NCBI RefSeq assembly: GCF_000381925.1
Contig: NZ_KB907308.1
Coordinates: 1,302,001 to 1,366,000, forward strand
Source of the DNA: Nocardia sp. BMG111209
GTDB taxonomy: Bacteria > Actinomycetota > Actinomycetes > Mycobacteriales > Mycobacteriaceae
Length of the DNA stretch: 64,000 nucleotides
Direction: 5' to 3'
Both the position numbers and the translations under genes were made by a program. A model generated the notes under the pieces. That model had not been told where the DNA came from. It was given only the letters and a program-made list of their open reading frames with translations, and did not search any database. Below, one piece after another: positions 1 to 8,257 of the stretch (position 1 is the stretch's first letter; each line of letters begins with the position of its first letter).

Positions 1-1005
1 ACCTTCGGGCCGACCCGCAACCCCTGGGACCACCGCCGCACCACCGGTGGATCGTCGTCGGGTTCCGGCGCCGCGGTCGCGCTGGGCCAGGTGCCGCTGG
101 CCATCGGCACCGACACCGGCGGCTCGATCCGCATCCCGAGCGCCTTCTGCGGCATCACCGGTATCAAGGCCACCTACGGCCGGGTGCCCCGGCACGGTGT
201 CATGGGGTTGTCCTGGACCATGGATCACGCCGGGCCGATGACCCGCAGCGTGGCCGACGCGGCGCTCATGCTCGATGTGATCGCCGGGCCGGATCCGCTC
301 GACCCGACCACGCTGCCCGCTCCGGAGTCCCCGTTCGCCGCCGCCGTGGGCGGCGATGTCGCCGGGCTGCGGGTCGCGCGCGACCGTGGCTTCCTCGAGG
401 CCGACATGCATCCGGACATCGCCGCGAGTTACGAAGCGTCCCTGCGGGAACTGGCCGGGCTCGGCGTCGAGATCGTGGATGTCGAACTGCCGACCTTCGA
501 CCTCGCGGCGGTGGCCGGCTGGTGGATCATCTACGCGGAGATGCTGTCACTGCACGAAGGGCATGTGACCGGTATCGAGGACCGCGACGAGATGGGCGCT
601 TCGCTGCTCGGCGCGGCGCCGTTCGTCAGCGCCGCGGACTATCTGCGGGCACTGCGGCTGCGTCCGGTGTTCCAGCGGGAACTGGCGCAGGCCATGGCCG
701 GCTGCGCGGCGCTGGTCACCCCCGGGATGACCGCGTTGCCGCCGTTCATCGCCCCGGAGATGACCTCGGATCTCGGCGATCGGGAGGTGCCGTGGCTGGA
801 CGCGGCCTGCCGGGTTTCGGTGCCGTTCAACCTCACCGGAAGTCCCGCGCTGGTCGTGCCGTCCGGTGAGGTCGGCGGCCTGCCGACGAGCCTGCAATTC
901 GTCGGCCATCCCCGGGACGAGGCCACGCTGTTCGCCCTCGGCGGCGCCTATCAGGCCGCCACCACCCACCATCTACGCCGTCCCGCCCTCTCCGGGGCGG
1001 TCTGA
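1..1005 (+). CDS. Amidase signature family enzyme, 5' end outside window
   Basis: The reading frame is open from the first base and ends at TGA 1003-1005, so the N-terminal part, including the catalytic Lys, lies upstream. The visible part begins just before the Gly/Ser-rich motif GGSSSGSGAAVA and the nucleophile segment TDTGGSIRIP, which hold the cis-Ser and catalytic Ser of the amidase signature family. These enzymes hydrolyse a C-N amide bond through a Ser-cisSer-Lys triad. The C-terminal part (SLQFVGHPRDEATLFALG) is also typical. Only 11 bases separate it from a second amidase, so the two are probably cotranscribed. The substrate cannot be read from the sequence. Confidence 0.93.
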   Translation, partial: TFGPTRNPWDHRRTTGGSSSGSGAAVALGQVPLAIGTDTGGSIRIPSAFCGITGIKATYGRVPRHGVMGLSWTMDHAGPMTRSVADAALMLDVIAGPDPLDPTTLPAPESPFAAAVGGDVAGLRVARDRGFLEADMHPDIAASYEASLRELAGLGVEIVDVELPTFDLAAVAGWWIIYAEMLSLHEGHVTGIEDRDEMGASLLGAAPFVSAADYLRALRLRPVFQRELAQAMAGCAALVTPGMTALPPFIAPEMTSDLGDREVPWLDAACRVSVPFNLTGSPALVVPSGEVGGLPTSLQFVGHPRDEATLFALGGAYQAATTHHLRRPALSGAV

Positions 1006-1016
1006 GGAGTACTTCG

Positions 1017-2393
1017 ATGTATCTCACCATCACCGAAGCCGCCGCCGCACTACGGGCGGGCGAGACCACGTCGGTGGCGCTCACCGAGACCGCCTTCGCC
1101 GCCGCCGACGCGCACGACGAGGCCCTCGGGGTCTACCTGCGGCGCTTCGACGAGACCGCGCTCGCCGCCGCGGCCAAGGCGGACGCCGAACTGGCGGCCG
1201 GCGTCGATCACGGCCCGCTGCACGGAATTCCCTTGGGTATCAAGGACATCATCACCACCGAGGAGGGCGAGACCACGGCCCAGAGCCTGGTGCTCGACCG
1301 GTCCTGGGGCGCGAACACCGACGCACCCGTAGTGGCCCGGCTGCGCGCCGCCGGCGCGGTGATCACCGGCAAGACCACCACCATGGAATACGCCATCGGC
1401 ACACCCGATCCGGACAAGCCGTTCCCGATTCCGCGCAATCCCTGGAACACTCGGCACTATCCGGGCGGCTCCAGTTCGGGCACCGGCAACGGGGTGGCCG
1501 CGGGCCTGTTCCTCGGCGGACTGGGCACCGATACCGGCGGCAGCATCCGTTATCCGGCAACCAGTTGCGGGATAACGGGTTTGAAGCAGACCTTCGGCCG
1601 CGTGCCCAAGGCCGGTTGTGTCCCACTGGGTTACAGCTACGACCACATCGGCCCGATGGCGCGCAGCGCCGAGGACTGCGCGGTCATGCTCGCGGTGCTC
1701 GCCGGGCACGACGGCCGGGACGCGACCTCGGTCGACCGGCCGGTCGACGATTACACCGGCGGCCTGACCGGATCGCTGGCCGGTGTGCGGATCGGATTCG
1801 ATCCGCTGCTGGACGATTCGCCGATGACCGTGCCGGAACTCGAACCGGCCCTGCGCGCGGCGATCGCCGAACTGGTCGCGGCCGGGGCCGAGGTGGTCGA
1901 CGTGCGGCTGCCGCTGTACGACGAACTCACCACCACCACGATGGTCGGGATGACCGCCGAGGCGTATGCCTACCATCGACCCGATCTGCGCAGCCGCTGG
2001 CTCGATTACGGCGCCGGCACCCGGCAGGCCGTGGTCGCGGGCGCGCTGGTGAATTCCGGTGACTACGTGCAGGCGCAGCGCGTGCGGCGGGTGGGCCAGC
2101 GCCGGATCGCGGAGATCTTCGCCACCGTGGACCTCATCGTCACGCCCACGAGTGCCTGTGGCGCACCGGAAGTGGAGAAGCTGACGCTGGACAGCATCGT
2201 CGACGCCCTGCACACGCCGTACTGGAATGCCCTGGGAAATCCGGCGATGTCGGTGCCGATGGGTTTCACCTCCGACGGCCTGCCCCTCGGACTGCAGATC
2301 ATCGGCAGGCCCTTCGAGGAGGCCACCGTCCTCGCCGCCGGGTACGCGTACCAGCAACGCACGACCTGGCACCGTCGATTGCCCCCACTGTGA
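1017..2393 (+). CDS. Amidase signature family enzyme
   Basis: A complete 458-residue amidase, the usual length of the family. The triad is visible as Lys76 in GIPLGIKD, cis-Ser152 in GGSSSGTG and nucleophile Ser176 in TDTGGSIRYP. The ATG is preceded by GAGGAG at 1003-1008. It is similar to, but clearly diverged from, the amidase just upstream, so this is a tandem pair rather than a recent duplication. The next gene is a small AtzG-like protein, which favours a heteromeric amidase such as AtzE (1-carboxybiuret hydrolase) over a lone hydrolase. The substrate is not determined. A cytoplasmic location is likely because no signal peptide is seen. Confidence 0.93.
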   Translation: MYLTITEAAAALRAGETTSVALTETAFAAADAHDEALGVYLRRFDETALAAAAKADAELAAGVDHGPLHGIPLGIKDIITTEEGETTAQSLVLDRSWGANTDAPVVARLRAAGAVITGKTTTMEYAIGTPDPDKPFPIPRNPWNTRHYPGGSSSGTGNGVAAGLFLGGLGTDTGGSIRYPATSCGITGLKQTFGRVPKAGCVPLGYSYDHIGPMARSAEDCAVMLAVLAGHDGRDATSVDRPVDDYTGGLTGSLAGVRIGFDPLLDDSPMTVPELEPALRAAIAELVAAGAEVVDVRLPLYDELTTTTMVGMTAEAYAYHRPDLRSRWLDYGAGTRQAVVAGALVNSGDYVQAQRVRRVGQRRIAEIFATVDLIVTPTSACGAPEVEKLTLDSIVDALHTPYWNALGNPAMSVPMGFTSDGLPLGLQIIGRPFEEATVLAAGYAYQQRTTWHRRLPPL

Positions 2394-2404
2394 AAGGAAT
2401 TGCC

Positions 2405-2590
2405 ATGTCCGCCGATCCCGCCGTCGTCGTCCCGGCCATGCTGGCCGCGGCCGGCGTGACCCCGCTCGGGGAAGAGATCGCCCTCATGATCGCGGAGTTC
2501 CCGGCCCGCGCCGACGCGATCGAGAAGCTCTACGCCGTGACGGAAGCCCGATACGAGGAACCGTGCCTCGTCTTCCACGCACTGCTGTGA
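2405..2590 (+). CDS. AtzG/GatC-like small amidase subunit (DUF4089-like)
   Basis: A 61-residue protein starting 11 bases after the amidase stop; ATG 2405 was chosen because AAAGGA lies 6 bases upstream. It is almost wholly helical in appearance and ends EEPCLVFHALL, resembling the end of AtzG-like proteins (acidic, Pro, then VF and an aromatic or basic residue). In the known family the small subunit wraps around the amidase AtzE, as GatC does with GatA. Family membership is judged by eye from size, position and the C-terminal motif, so it is an inference. No catalytic residues are expected. Confidence 0.6.
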   Translation: MSADPAVVVPAMLAAAGVTPLGEEIALMIAEFPARADAIEKLYAVTEARYEEPCLVFHALL

Positions 2591-2636
2591 ACCGTCGAAT
2601 CCGTTCGGGGACCGGCGGAGTCGTCGACCCGCGGCC

Positions 2637-4415
2637 TCAGAGGTCGAGGACGATGTCCTCCGCCGGAACCGAACAGCACAGCAGCACGTCGCCGTTCGCG
2701 GGCGGATCGAGCGGATCCGGGTCGTAGGCGACATGTCCACTGCCCAAAGGGGTTTCGCAGGTGTGGCAGACGCCGGTCCGGCAGGACCAGCGCACGGGCA
2801 CATCGCAGGCCTCCGCGAGTTCGAGGATGCTCGCGTAGCGGCCGGTGTCGTAACCGGTGGTGAGGCCGCTGCGGGCGAAGGTCACCGCGAAGCCGTCGGC
2901 CGGCGCACCCGGCGGCTGATGCGGCGGCCGGGCCGGCGTCGCGGCGATACCGGGAGTGCTGCCGGGTTCGGCGCCGAAGATCTCGGTGCGGATCCGGCGG
3001 CGGTCCAGGCCCAGCGCCGCGAGCGCGTCGATGACGCTCGCCATGAACGGATTCGGGCCGCACAGATACGCGTAGGCATCCCGCGGCAACCCGAGCCGGT
3101 CCAGCAGCGCCGCATCGATGTGCCCGGTGTCGGTGTAGTCGGCACCGGGGCGGTCGCCCGCGGCCGGACGGCTGTAGCAGATGCGGAAGTGGCTGCCGGG
3201 CAAGCGTTTCAGTTGTTCGCGCGCCTCGTCCGCGAAGGGCTGCTCGGCGCCGTTGCGCGCGCCGTGCAGCCACCAGATCTCCCGGGTGGAGTTCCGGTCC
3301 GCGAGTGAGCGCAACATCGCCAGCATCGGCGTCACCCCGATCCCGGCGGAGATCAGCAGTACCGGCGCGGTGTCGTCGGCGAGCAGGAAGGTGCCGCGCG
3401 GCGCGGCCGCTTCCAGCCGATCCCCGGCCCGCAACGAGCGATGCAACCGGTTACTGGCCCCGCCGTGCGGTTCGGCCTTCACGCCGATCCGGTACTCCGG
3501 CGCGCCGGGAGCGCCGGACAGTGAGTAGTCGCGGATCAGCGCTGGCTCGCCGGGGTGCTCCGGTGGGACGCGCACCGTCAGGTACTGGCCCGGCAGGGCC
3601 GCGGGCAGCGGGTGACCGGCCGGATCCGCCAGCCGGATGGAGATCACGTCGGCGCTCTCCCGCCGGATCCCGGCGACCGCCAACGGCCGGAAACCGGCCC
3701 AGGCCGGCGGTGGCGCGGCCGCCGCGGCGGTGAGGCCCACATTGCCGGTACCCGCCGACCCCCCGAGCAGCGCGCGGAAGGACTCCTTCCACCCCGGGCT
3801 CAGCGCCTCGATCCGCAGCGCGCGGGCCAGCTGGTCCGCGGGACGGTCACCGGTGTAGAGCAGCCGGTCGACCACGGTGACCGGCATCGACTCCGGCCCG
3901 TCGGCGACCTTGACGATCTCCTGCCCGGCCGCGATCTCGCCCTCCTCGATCACCCGGAAATAGAAGCCGGGCCGGCCGTGCGCGACCAGCAGCGCCGCCA
4001 TCCGCGGCTCGTTCATCCGGATCCCGACCCGGTAACAGGTCACGCGCGGCTGGGTCACCTCGAAGACCGCGTCCCCGATCCGGAACCGATCGCCGATACA
4101 GACCTCGGCATCGGCGAGCCCGTCGACCGTCAGATTCTCCCCGAAATTGCCGTGTACGAGATCATCACGCCCCAGCTCCGCCGCCCAGTGCCGATAGGAC
4201 GCCAGCTGGTAGACCATGACCGCCCGCATCTCCCCGCCGTGCCCGGCGAGATCACCCTGCCCGTCGCCGTCGATGTTGAGCCGCCGCACCATGACCGGGC
4301 CCGGCACCGGCGACTTCCAGATCCCCGTGTGCACCCGCTGCCCGCGCCACTGCACGTCCGCGGGCATCCCCACATTGACCGACACCAGCCGACCGGCGAT
4401 CGAAGGATGGGCCAT
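2637..4415 (-). CDS. MOSC domain - ferredoxin reductase - [2Fe-2S] ferredoxin fusion
   Basis: A 592-residue, three-part protein. Residues about 1-220 form a YiiM-like MOSC domain, with NFGENLTVDGL, the molybdenum-cofactor-binding-type Cys in PRVTCYRVG, and the C-terminal helical 3-alpha segment. Residues about 235-470 are an FAD/NAD(P) ferredoxin-reductase module with RDYSLSG (FAD) and ISAGIGVTPMLAML (nucleotide binding). The last 85 residues are a plant-type ferredoxin with CRTGVCHTC plus a later Cys, enough for a [2Fe-2S] cluster. The layout suggests NAD(P)H to FAD to Fe-S to Moco electron flow onto an N-hydroxylated or other reducible substrate; this is inference. It converges with the amidase operon. 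Confidence 0.9.
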   Translation of the reverse strand: MAHPSIAGRLVSVNVGMPADVQWRGQRVHTGIWKSPVPGPVMVRRLNIDGDGQGDLAGHGGEMRAVMVYQLASYRHWAAELGRDDLVHGNFGENLTVDGLADAEVCIGDRFRIGDAVFEVTQPRVTCYRVGIRMNEPRMAALLVAHGRPGFYFRVIEEGEIAAGQEIVKVADGPESMPVTVVDRLLYTGDRPADQLARALRIEALSPGWKESFRALLGGSAGTGNVGLTAAAAAPPPAWAGFRPLAVAGIRRESADVISIRLADPAGHPLPAALPGQYLTVRVPPEHPGEPALIRDYSLSGAPGAPEYRIGVKAEPHGGASNRLHRSLRAGDRLEAAAPRGTFLLADDTAPVLLISAGIGVTPMLAMLRSLADRNSTREIWWLHGARNGAEQPFADEAREQLKRLPGSHFRICYSRPAAGDRPGADYTDTGHIDAALLDRLGLPRDAYAYLCGPNPFMASVIDALAALGLDRRRIRTEIFGAEPGSTPGIAATPARPPHQPPGAPADGFAVTFARSGLTTGYDTGRYASILELAEACDVPVRWSCRTGVCHTCETPLGSGHVAYDPDPLDPPANGDVLLCCSVPAEDIVLDL

Positions 4416-4607
4416 CCCGCAATGCTAGAACCGCTGCCCCACCCGTGCACGGTCCGCGCGAGGCCGTGGCACGACCCGATGACGATCGAGCCGCGACCCC
4501 TCGAAGCCCCGGCCGCTCACCGGTACCCTGATCACGATCCAGAGGTCGCCCCGACACGATTCGCACCCGTAGCGAAAGTCCAGGATTTCGACCGATCGGA
4601 GGCCGGC

Positions 4608-4943
4608 ATGAGCCGCTCGCGCCTGATCGCCACCGTACTTCCGGCCCTCGCCGTACTGGCCCTGAGCCTCGCACCCGCGCCGTCGTCCGCCGCGCCGGCC
4701 GCCGGCGACGACTGCGACCCGGCGAAGGACGGCTATCAGCCCTACAAGTCCGGCCACGGCCTGGCCTGCGAACCGTCTTCCGACGGCCACAACCGCTGGC
4801 AGGACGCCGGCGCCGAGAGCAAGCGCATCGTCCAGCCCGGCGAAGCCTGCCCCGGCCCCAACTCCGACGTCGCACTCGGCCCCCAGGGCCAGAAGATGGT
4901 CTGCGTCGGCGACCCCGCCGACGCGACCTGGAAAGCCATGTAG
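4608..4943 (+). CDS. Small secreted protein, unknown function
   Basis: A 111-residue protein. ATG 4608 is preceded by GGAGG at 4598-4602. The N-terminus is a clear Sec signal peptide: MSRSR, a hydrophobic stretch of Leu/Ala/Val to about residue 24, then a likely cleavage at SSAAPA-A. The mature part is about 80 residues with four Cys (in DDCDP, LACEP, EACPG and MVCVG), which could form two disulfides outside the cell. I do not recognise the family. It stands alone between the divergent MOSC fusion gene and an intergenic stretch. Confidence 0.75.
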   Translation: MSRSRLIATVLPALAVLALSLAPAPSSAAPAAGDDCDPAKDGYQPYKSGHGLACEPSSDGHNRWQDAGAESKRIVQPGEACPGPNSDVALGPQGQKMVCVGDPADATWKAM

Positions 4944-5430
4944 GCGCCGCTCGATTCCGACCGCTCCGGCTCGCGGAAAACGCGCGCGCGGATCCCCGCC
5001 GCGTCAACCTTGCTTACCCCGGAAAATATGCGGACCGCGTCGACGGCGGAAGTACCGCGACTCGACCGGGAAAGTCCGGGCGATCTTCCGATTTCGCTGC
5101 CGTGGCCATATTCGGAGTGGTACGCGCGGACCCGAATCGGACCGTTCGGAATGTCCTCGATCCGAATCCACCGCCGGTACCGCGAAAAGTCTTCGGAGCG
5201 TCCCGACGAGCACGATCAACCAACCGGCAGGTACCGAACTCGGGCTTGCGCATGCCGACCGAAAGCCCCACGCTTGGAACATGACTCGGCTCACTCCACT
5301 CGGTGAGCGGCGTTAACAAAATGGACGTTCGACCGCACACCGGAAGGCAGTATCGGCTGTACCATCGAGCCTCGTGCAACGCTTCGGCAATGCCGGCATC
5401 GAACCGGCGAATTTCAGGGGAGGACGACGA
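4944..5430. other. Long intergenic region without a convincing gene
   Basis: These 487 bases separate the small secreted protein from the four-gene cassette. Short open frames exist on both strands, but their translations are Arg/Ser/Pro-rich shadows without a ribosome site or recognisable domain. Base use is less GC-rich than in flanking genes, particularly near 5310-5350. It probably carries the promoter of the downstream cassette; I could not pick a confident -35/-10 pair. Confidence 0.6.
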
Positions 5431-6612
5431 TTGAGTAGCTCCGTGGGATCCCGATCCGTCGACGGTCGGGCCGCCGTGCTCGCCGGGTTCGAGACATTGT
5501 CCACGGCACCGGAACACGTTTTCGCCAACAAGATGATGAAAAGAGTGTTCCCACAGGTCGTCGACCAGATTCTGGTGTCGTTGCACCAGGACGGCCCGGT
5601 GGGCGAGAGCCTGGCGGCTCTGCGGGACAGCTTCCTGTCGAACGATCCGATACCGAAACCCTCGTTTCCCGATGCCATGGTTCCGGAATCCGCGTGGCGG
5701 GAAGCATCGAAATTGATCGGCCGCTCCTGGTTCGAGCTGCCCAGTTATGTGGGCGAATCGCTGTTCTATCATCTGCTGCTGGACGCCTTCGGATATTTCG
5801 ACTATTCGTCCCACAACTACGAACGGGACCCCTTCCTCCCCGGCAAGACACGCGATCTCCTCACCGCGCTGCACAATGCGAGAATCGAGAATACGCACAC
5901 GCTCTCGCTGCGAGATTGCCTGTTGTCGTCGCTGTGGGGAAATCTCAGCGATGCGGCGCACGCACAATTCCGCTCCGACCATGGATACGAAGCCGCCTCC
6001 GGACTGTTGCTGGTCGACGATCTGGATCGAGCAGGCCGGTCACTGGCCCTCGCGGATACGGTGGGAATCATCGCCGACAATGCAGGATCGGAACTGCTGG
6101 CCGACGTGATCCTGGCGGCGCATCTTCTCGGGAGCGCGCCGCACGTCCGGGTCACGATATACCTGAAGCAACGACCTTTCTTCATCTCCGATGCGACCGC
6201 CAATGATTTCGAGATGACCCTGTCGGCGATGATCAGCGTGGATCCGGCATTGTCCGTGCTCCGGGACGAGATACGTGTCGGCAGGCTGCGGGTGGTCACA
6301 CACTGGTTCTTCCAGTCCCCGCTGCATTACGAGATGATTCCCGATGACCTGGCGGCCGATATCAACGGCCAGCACATCACCGTCATCAAAGGAGACCTCA
6401 ACTATCGGCGGTTGCTGGCCGACCGGGTGACACCCGCCGATCACCCGCTGGAAGAATTGTTGCCGCGACTGGGAACCAGCCTACTGATCCTGCGAACCAT
6501 GAAATCGGATATATGCGCCGGTTTGCCGGAACGGGTCGTGTCCGAACTGGAACGAACCACTCCAGATTGGCGGTTCTCCGGTCGCTATGCAGTGGCTCAT
6601 TTCATTGAATAA
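5431..6612 (+). CDS. ARMT1/DUF89-type damage-control phosphatase
   Basis: The start chosen is TTG 5431 with GGGGAGG at 5417-5423; a longer frame opening at 5374 lacks such a site. The protein has 393 residues. The C-terminal half carries the family signatures: DNAGSELLADVILAAHLL (about residue 216, with the metal-binding Asp-Asn), KGDLNYRRLLADR (about residue 320) and RTMKSDICAGL near the end. DUF89/ARMT1 proteins are metal-dependent phosphatases that hydrolyse reactive or surplus sugar phosphates such as fructose-1-phosphate; human ARMT1 is the namesake. The N-terminal half is helical, as in the family. It is the first gene of a tightly spaced cassette with another phosphatase (HAD). Confidence 0.85.
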   Translation: MSSSVGSRSVDGRAAVLAGFETLSTAPEHVFANKMMKRVFPQVVDQILVSLHQDGPVGESLAALRDSFLSNDPIPKPSFPDAMVPESAWREASKLIGRSWFELPSYVGESLFYHLLLDAFGYFDYSSHNYERDPFLPGKTRDLLTALHNARIENTHTLSLRDCLLSSLWGNLSDAAHAQFRSDHGYEAASGLLLVDDLDRAGRSLALADTVGIIADNAGSELLADVILAAHLLGSAPHVRVTIYLKQRPFFISDATANDFEMTLSAMISVDPALSVLRDEIRVGRLRVVTHWFFQSPLHYEMIPDDLAADINGQHITVIKGDLNYRRLLADRVTPADHPLEELLPRLGTSLLILRTMKSDICAGLPERVVSELERTTPDWRFSGRYAVAHFIE

Positions 6613-6623
6613 CAAGGTAGAAT

Positions 6624-7391
6624 GTGGTACGTCGGATCTCGTCGATAATTGTTCTCTCCCTGGCACTCTGCACGGTAGCGGCCGGTGGCGCCATGACCGT
6701 CCTCTCGGTCATCGGATCGCTGAGCGTCAAGGATCAACTGAGCGCGGCACTCGGCCTGCTGGCCGTATTGGCGCTGACCTACGTCTCCGACCGCTTGCTG
6801 GTACTGCTGGATATTCGGCGAGAGATCGAACAGGTCCGGGGACACATCCAGAATCCCGCGGTTCTGCGCCGATGGCAGGAGTCCGAACCGTTCGACAACT
6901 TCGTCCGAAATGCGTCCGAGGTCCTGGTCATCGGCCTGACGAAGGCGGGTTCCTTGACCGAGGGACCGGGACGGCTGGCAAATCTCGTCAAATCGGGCTG
7001 CCGGGTTCGGATCGCGGTACTGGATCTCCGCGAGCCGAGCCTCGCACAGGTGACAGCCGCGGCGACCACACACACCGCCGAACGCCTGGTCGCCGACTTC
7101 GATGTGTTCGTATCGACGGTTCGAGCCGTCCGGCAGCAGCTGTCGGCCAAGGAGAACCAGCACCTGGAGGTCCGGTGCTACGGCTGCATACCGACGATGG
7201 CGGGCGTATTCGTCAGGCGCGCCAGTGCGCGATCCGCACTCGTCTACTTCTATCCGTACATGACGGATCCCGGTGACCGGCCGGCCATTGCGCTCTATGC
7301 CGAATCGGACAAGCAGTGGCTGGACTTCTTCTTCGAGCACGGTGATCTGTTGTGGAAGGACATCCAGCAGTTTCCGGATCCGACGATTTGA
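6624..7391 (+). CDS. Two-TM membrane protein with degenerate PLD-like domain
   Basis: GTG 6624 follows the previous stop by 11 bases, with AAGGTAG just upstream. The 255-residue protein opens with two hydrophobic helices (residues about 6-30 and 38-58), then a soluble domain. That domain shows the strand/helix order of phospholipase-D-like folds: FDNFVRNASEVLVIGLT, LVKSGCRVRIAVLDL, then LEVRCYGCIPTMAGVFV and a Tyr/Phe-rich strand. The catalytic HxKxxxxD motif is absent. Such PLD-like (DUF5919-type) domains occur in bacterial conflict and signalling proteins, usually as sensors or inactive effectors. It is probably anchored to the inner face of the membrane. Function is not known. Confidence 0.7.
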   Translation: MVRRISSIIVLSLALCTVAAGGAMTVLSVIGSLSVKDQLSAALGLLAVLALTYVSDRLLVLLDIRREIEQVRGHIQNPAVLRRWQESEPFDNFVRNASEVLVIGLTKAGSLTEGPGRLANLVKSGCRVRIAVLDLREPSLAQVTAAATTHTAERLVADFDVFVSTVRAVRQQLSAKENQHLEVRCYGCIPTMAGVFVRRASARSALVYFYPYMTDPGDRPAIALYAESDKQWLDFFFEHGDLLWKDIQQFPDPTI

Positions 7392-7412
7392 CGAGCCGTC
7401 AGGAGTTCTTTC

Positions 7413-8162
7413 GTGAAAAAATCCCTGAAGCCGTATTCGGTCACGCTCTCCGATTTCCCCGAGACGCTTCTGCTGTGGGATATCGACAAGACGCTCCTGA
7501 CGACCTCCGGGGTCAGTAAGGAGGTGTATCTGAAAGCGTTCACAACCTTGACCGGACGCACATCGGCCGTTGCCGCAGTCACCGACGGCCGCGCCGAATT
7601 CGACATCATGCGCGAGCTCGCGGACCAGAATTCGCTCGATCGGCGCGCTCTGGGCGAGCGATCCCGCCTGGAAGAGGTCCTGGTGACAACCCTGGAACGG
7701 GAGAAGTCGGAACTCGCGCAGCGCGGCCGAGCACTCCCCGGAGCCAGGTCCGCGCTCCAGGCCACGGCCGATGCGCCGGCGATCGTTCAATCCGTGTTGA
7801 CCGGGAATATCCGTCGCAATGCGGCGACCAAACTCGGAGCCTTCGGACTGGAAGAATGGCTGGATCTCGGCGTGGGGGCATACGGCGACGACGAGCGGCC
7901 ACGCTGGGAACTCGTCGGCCTGGCACGAGAACGCGCCGTACACAAGTACGGAATCGCATACGACCGTAGTTCGACGATTCTGGTGGGTGATACCCCGAGA
8001 GATGTCGAGGCGGGCCGGATCGGCGGGGCGAAGGTCATCGCGGTGGCGACGGGGTCCAGCTCTGCCGACACACTGTCGGCGGCAGGCGCTGACTGTACCC
8101 TCGAAAGTCTCGACGATACCGACCGATTTCTCCGTACGCTCGCGGAACTGCGTCGCCGATGA
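7413..8162 (+). CDS. HAD-superfamily hydrolase (phosphoglycolate phosphatase-like)
   Basis: 249 residues, GTG start at 7413 with AGGAG 8 bases upstream. HAD motifs are all present: motif I LLWDIDKTLL (nucleophile Asp near residue 24), motif II VLTGN (near residue 130), a basic residue in the motif III region, and motif IV ILVGDTPRDVEAG (near residue 190). The helical cap between motifs I and II is of the C1 type. It probably dephosphorylates a small phosphorylated metabolite. In this cassette it is the second phosphatase next to an ARMT1-type enzyme, which suggests that removing phosphate from a particular compound is central to the cassette. The substrate is unknown. Confidence 0.9.
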   Translation: MKKSLKPYSVTLSDFPETLLLWDIDKTLLTTSGVSKEVYLKAFTTLTGRTSAVAAVTDGRAEFDIMRELADQNSLDRRALGERSRLEEVLVTTLEREKSELAQRGRALPGARSALQATADAPAIVQSVLTGNIRRNAATKLGAFGLEEWLDLGVGAYGDDERPRWELVGLARERAVHKYGIAYDRSSTILVGDTPRDVEAGRIGGAKVIAVATGSSSADTLSAAGADCTLESLDDTDRFLRTLAELRRR

Positions 8163-8257
8163 ATGAAATGTCATCGAGCGGAGGTCCGGCGTCAAGCCCG
8201 CTCGAAATCCGCGCCGGTCGTCGGGTGGCTGGATAGAATAAATCCGCCCACCCCATC

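Noticed and set aside
3555..4607. A long plus-strand frame joined to the small secreted protein
   Set aside because: It lies antisense to the MOSC-reductase fusion and reads as Arg/Pro/His-rich shadow; the signal peptide starts at 4608 with its own ribosome site.
4944..5430. Several short frames on both strands before the cassette
   Set aside because: No ribosome site, domain or coding-type base pattern supports them.
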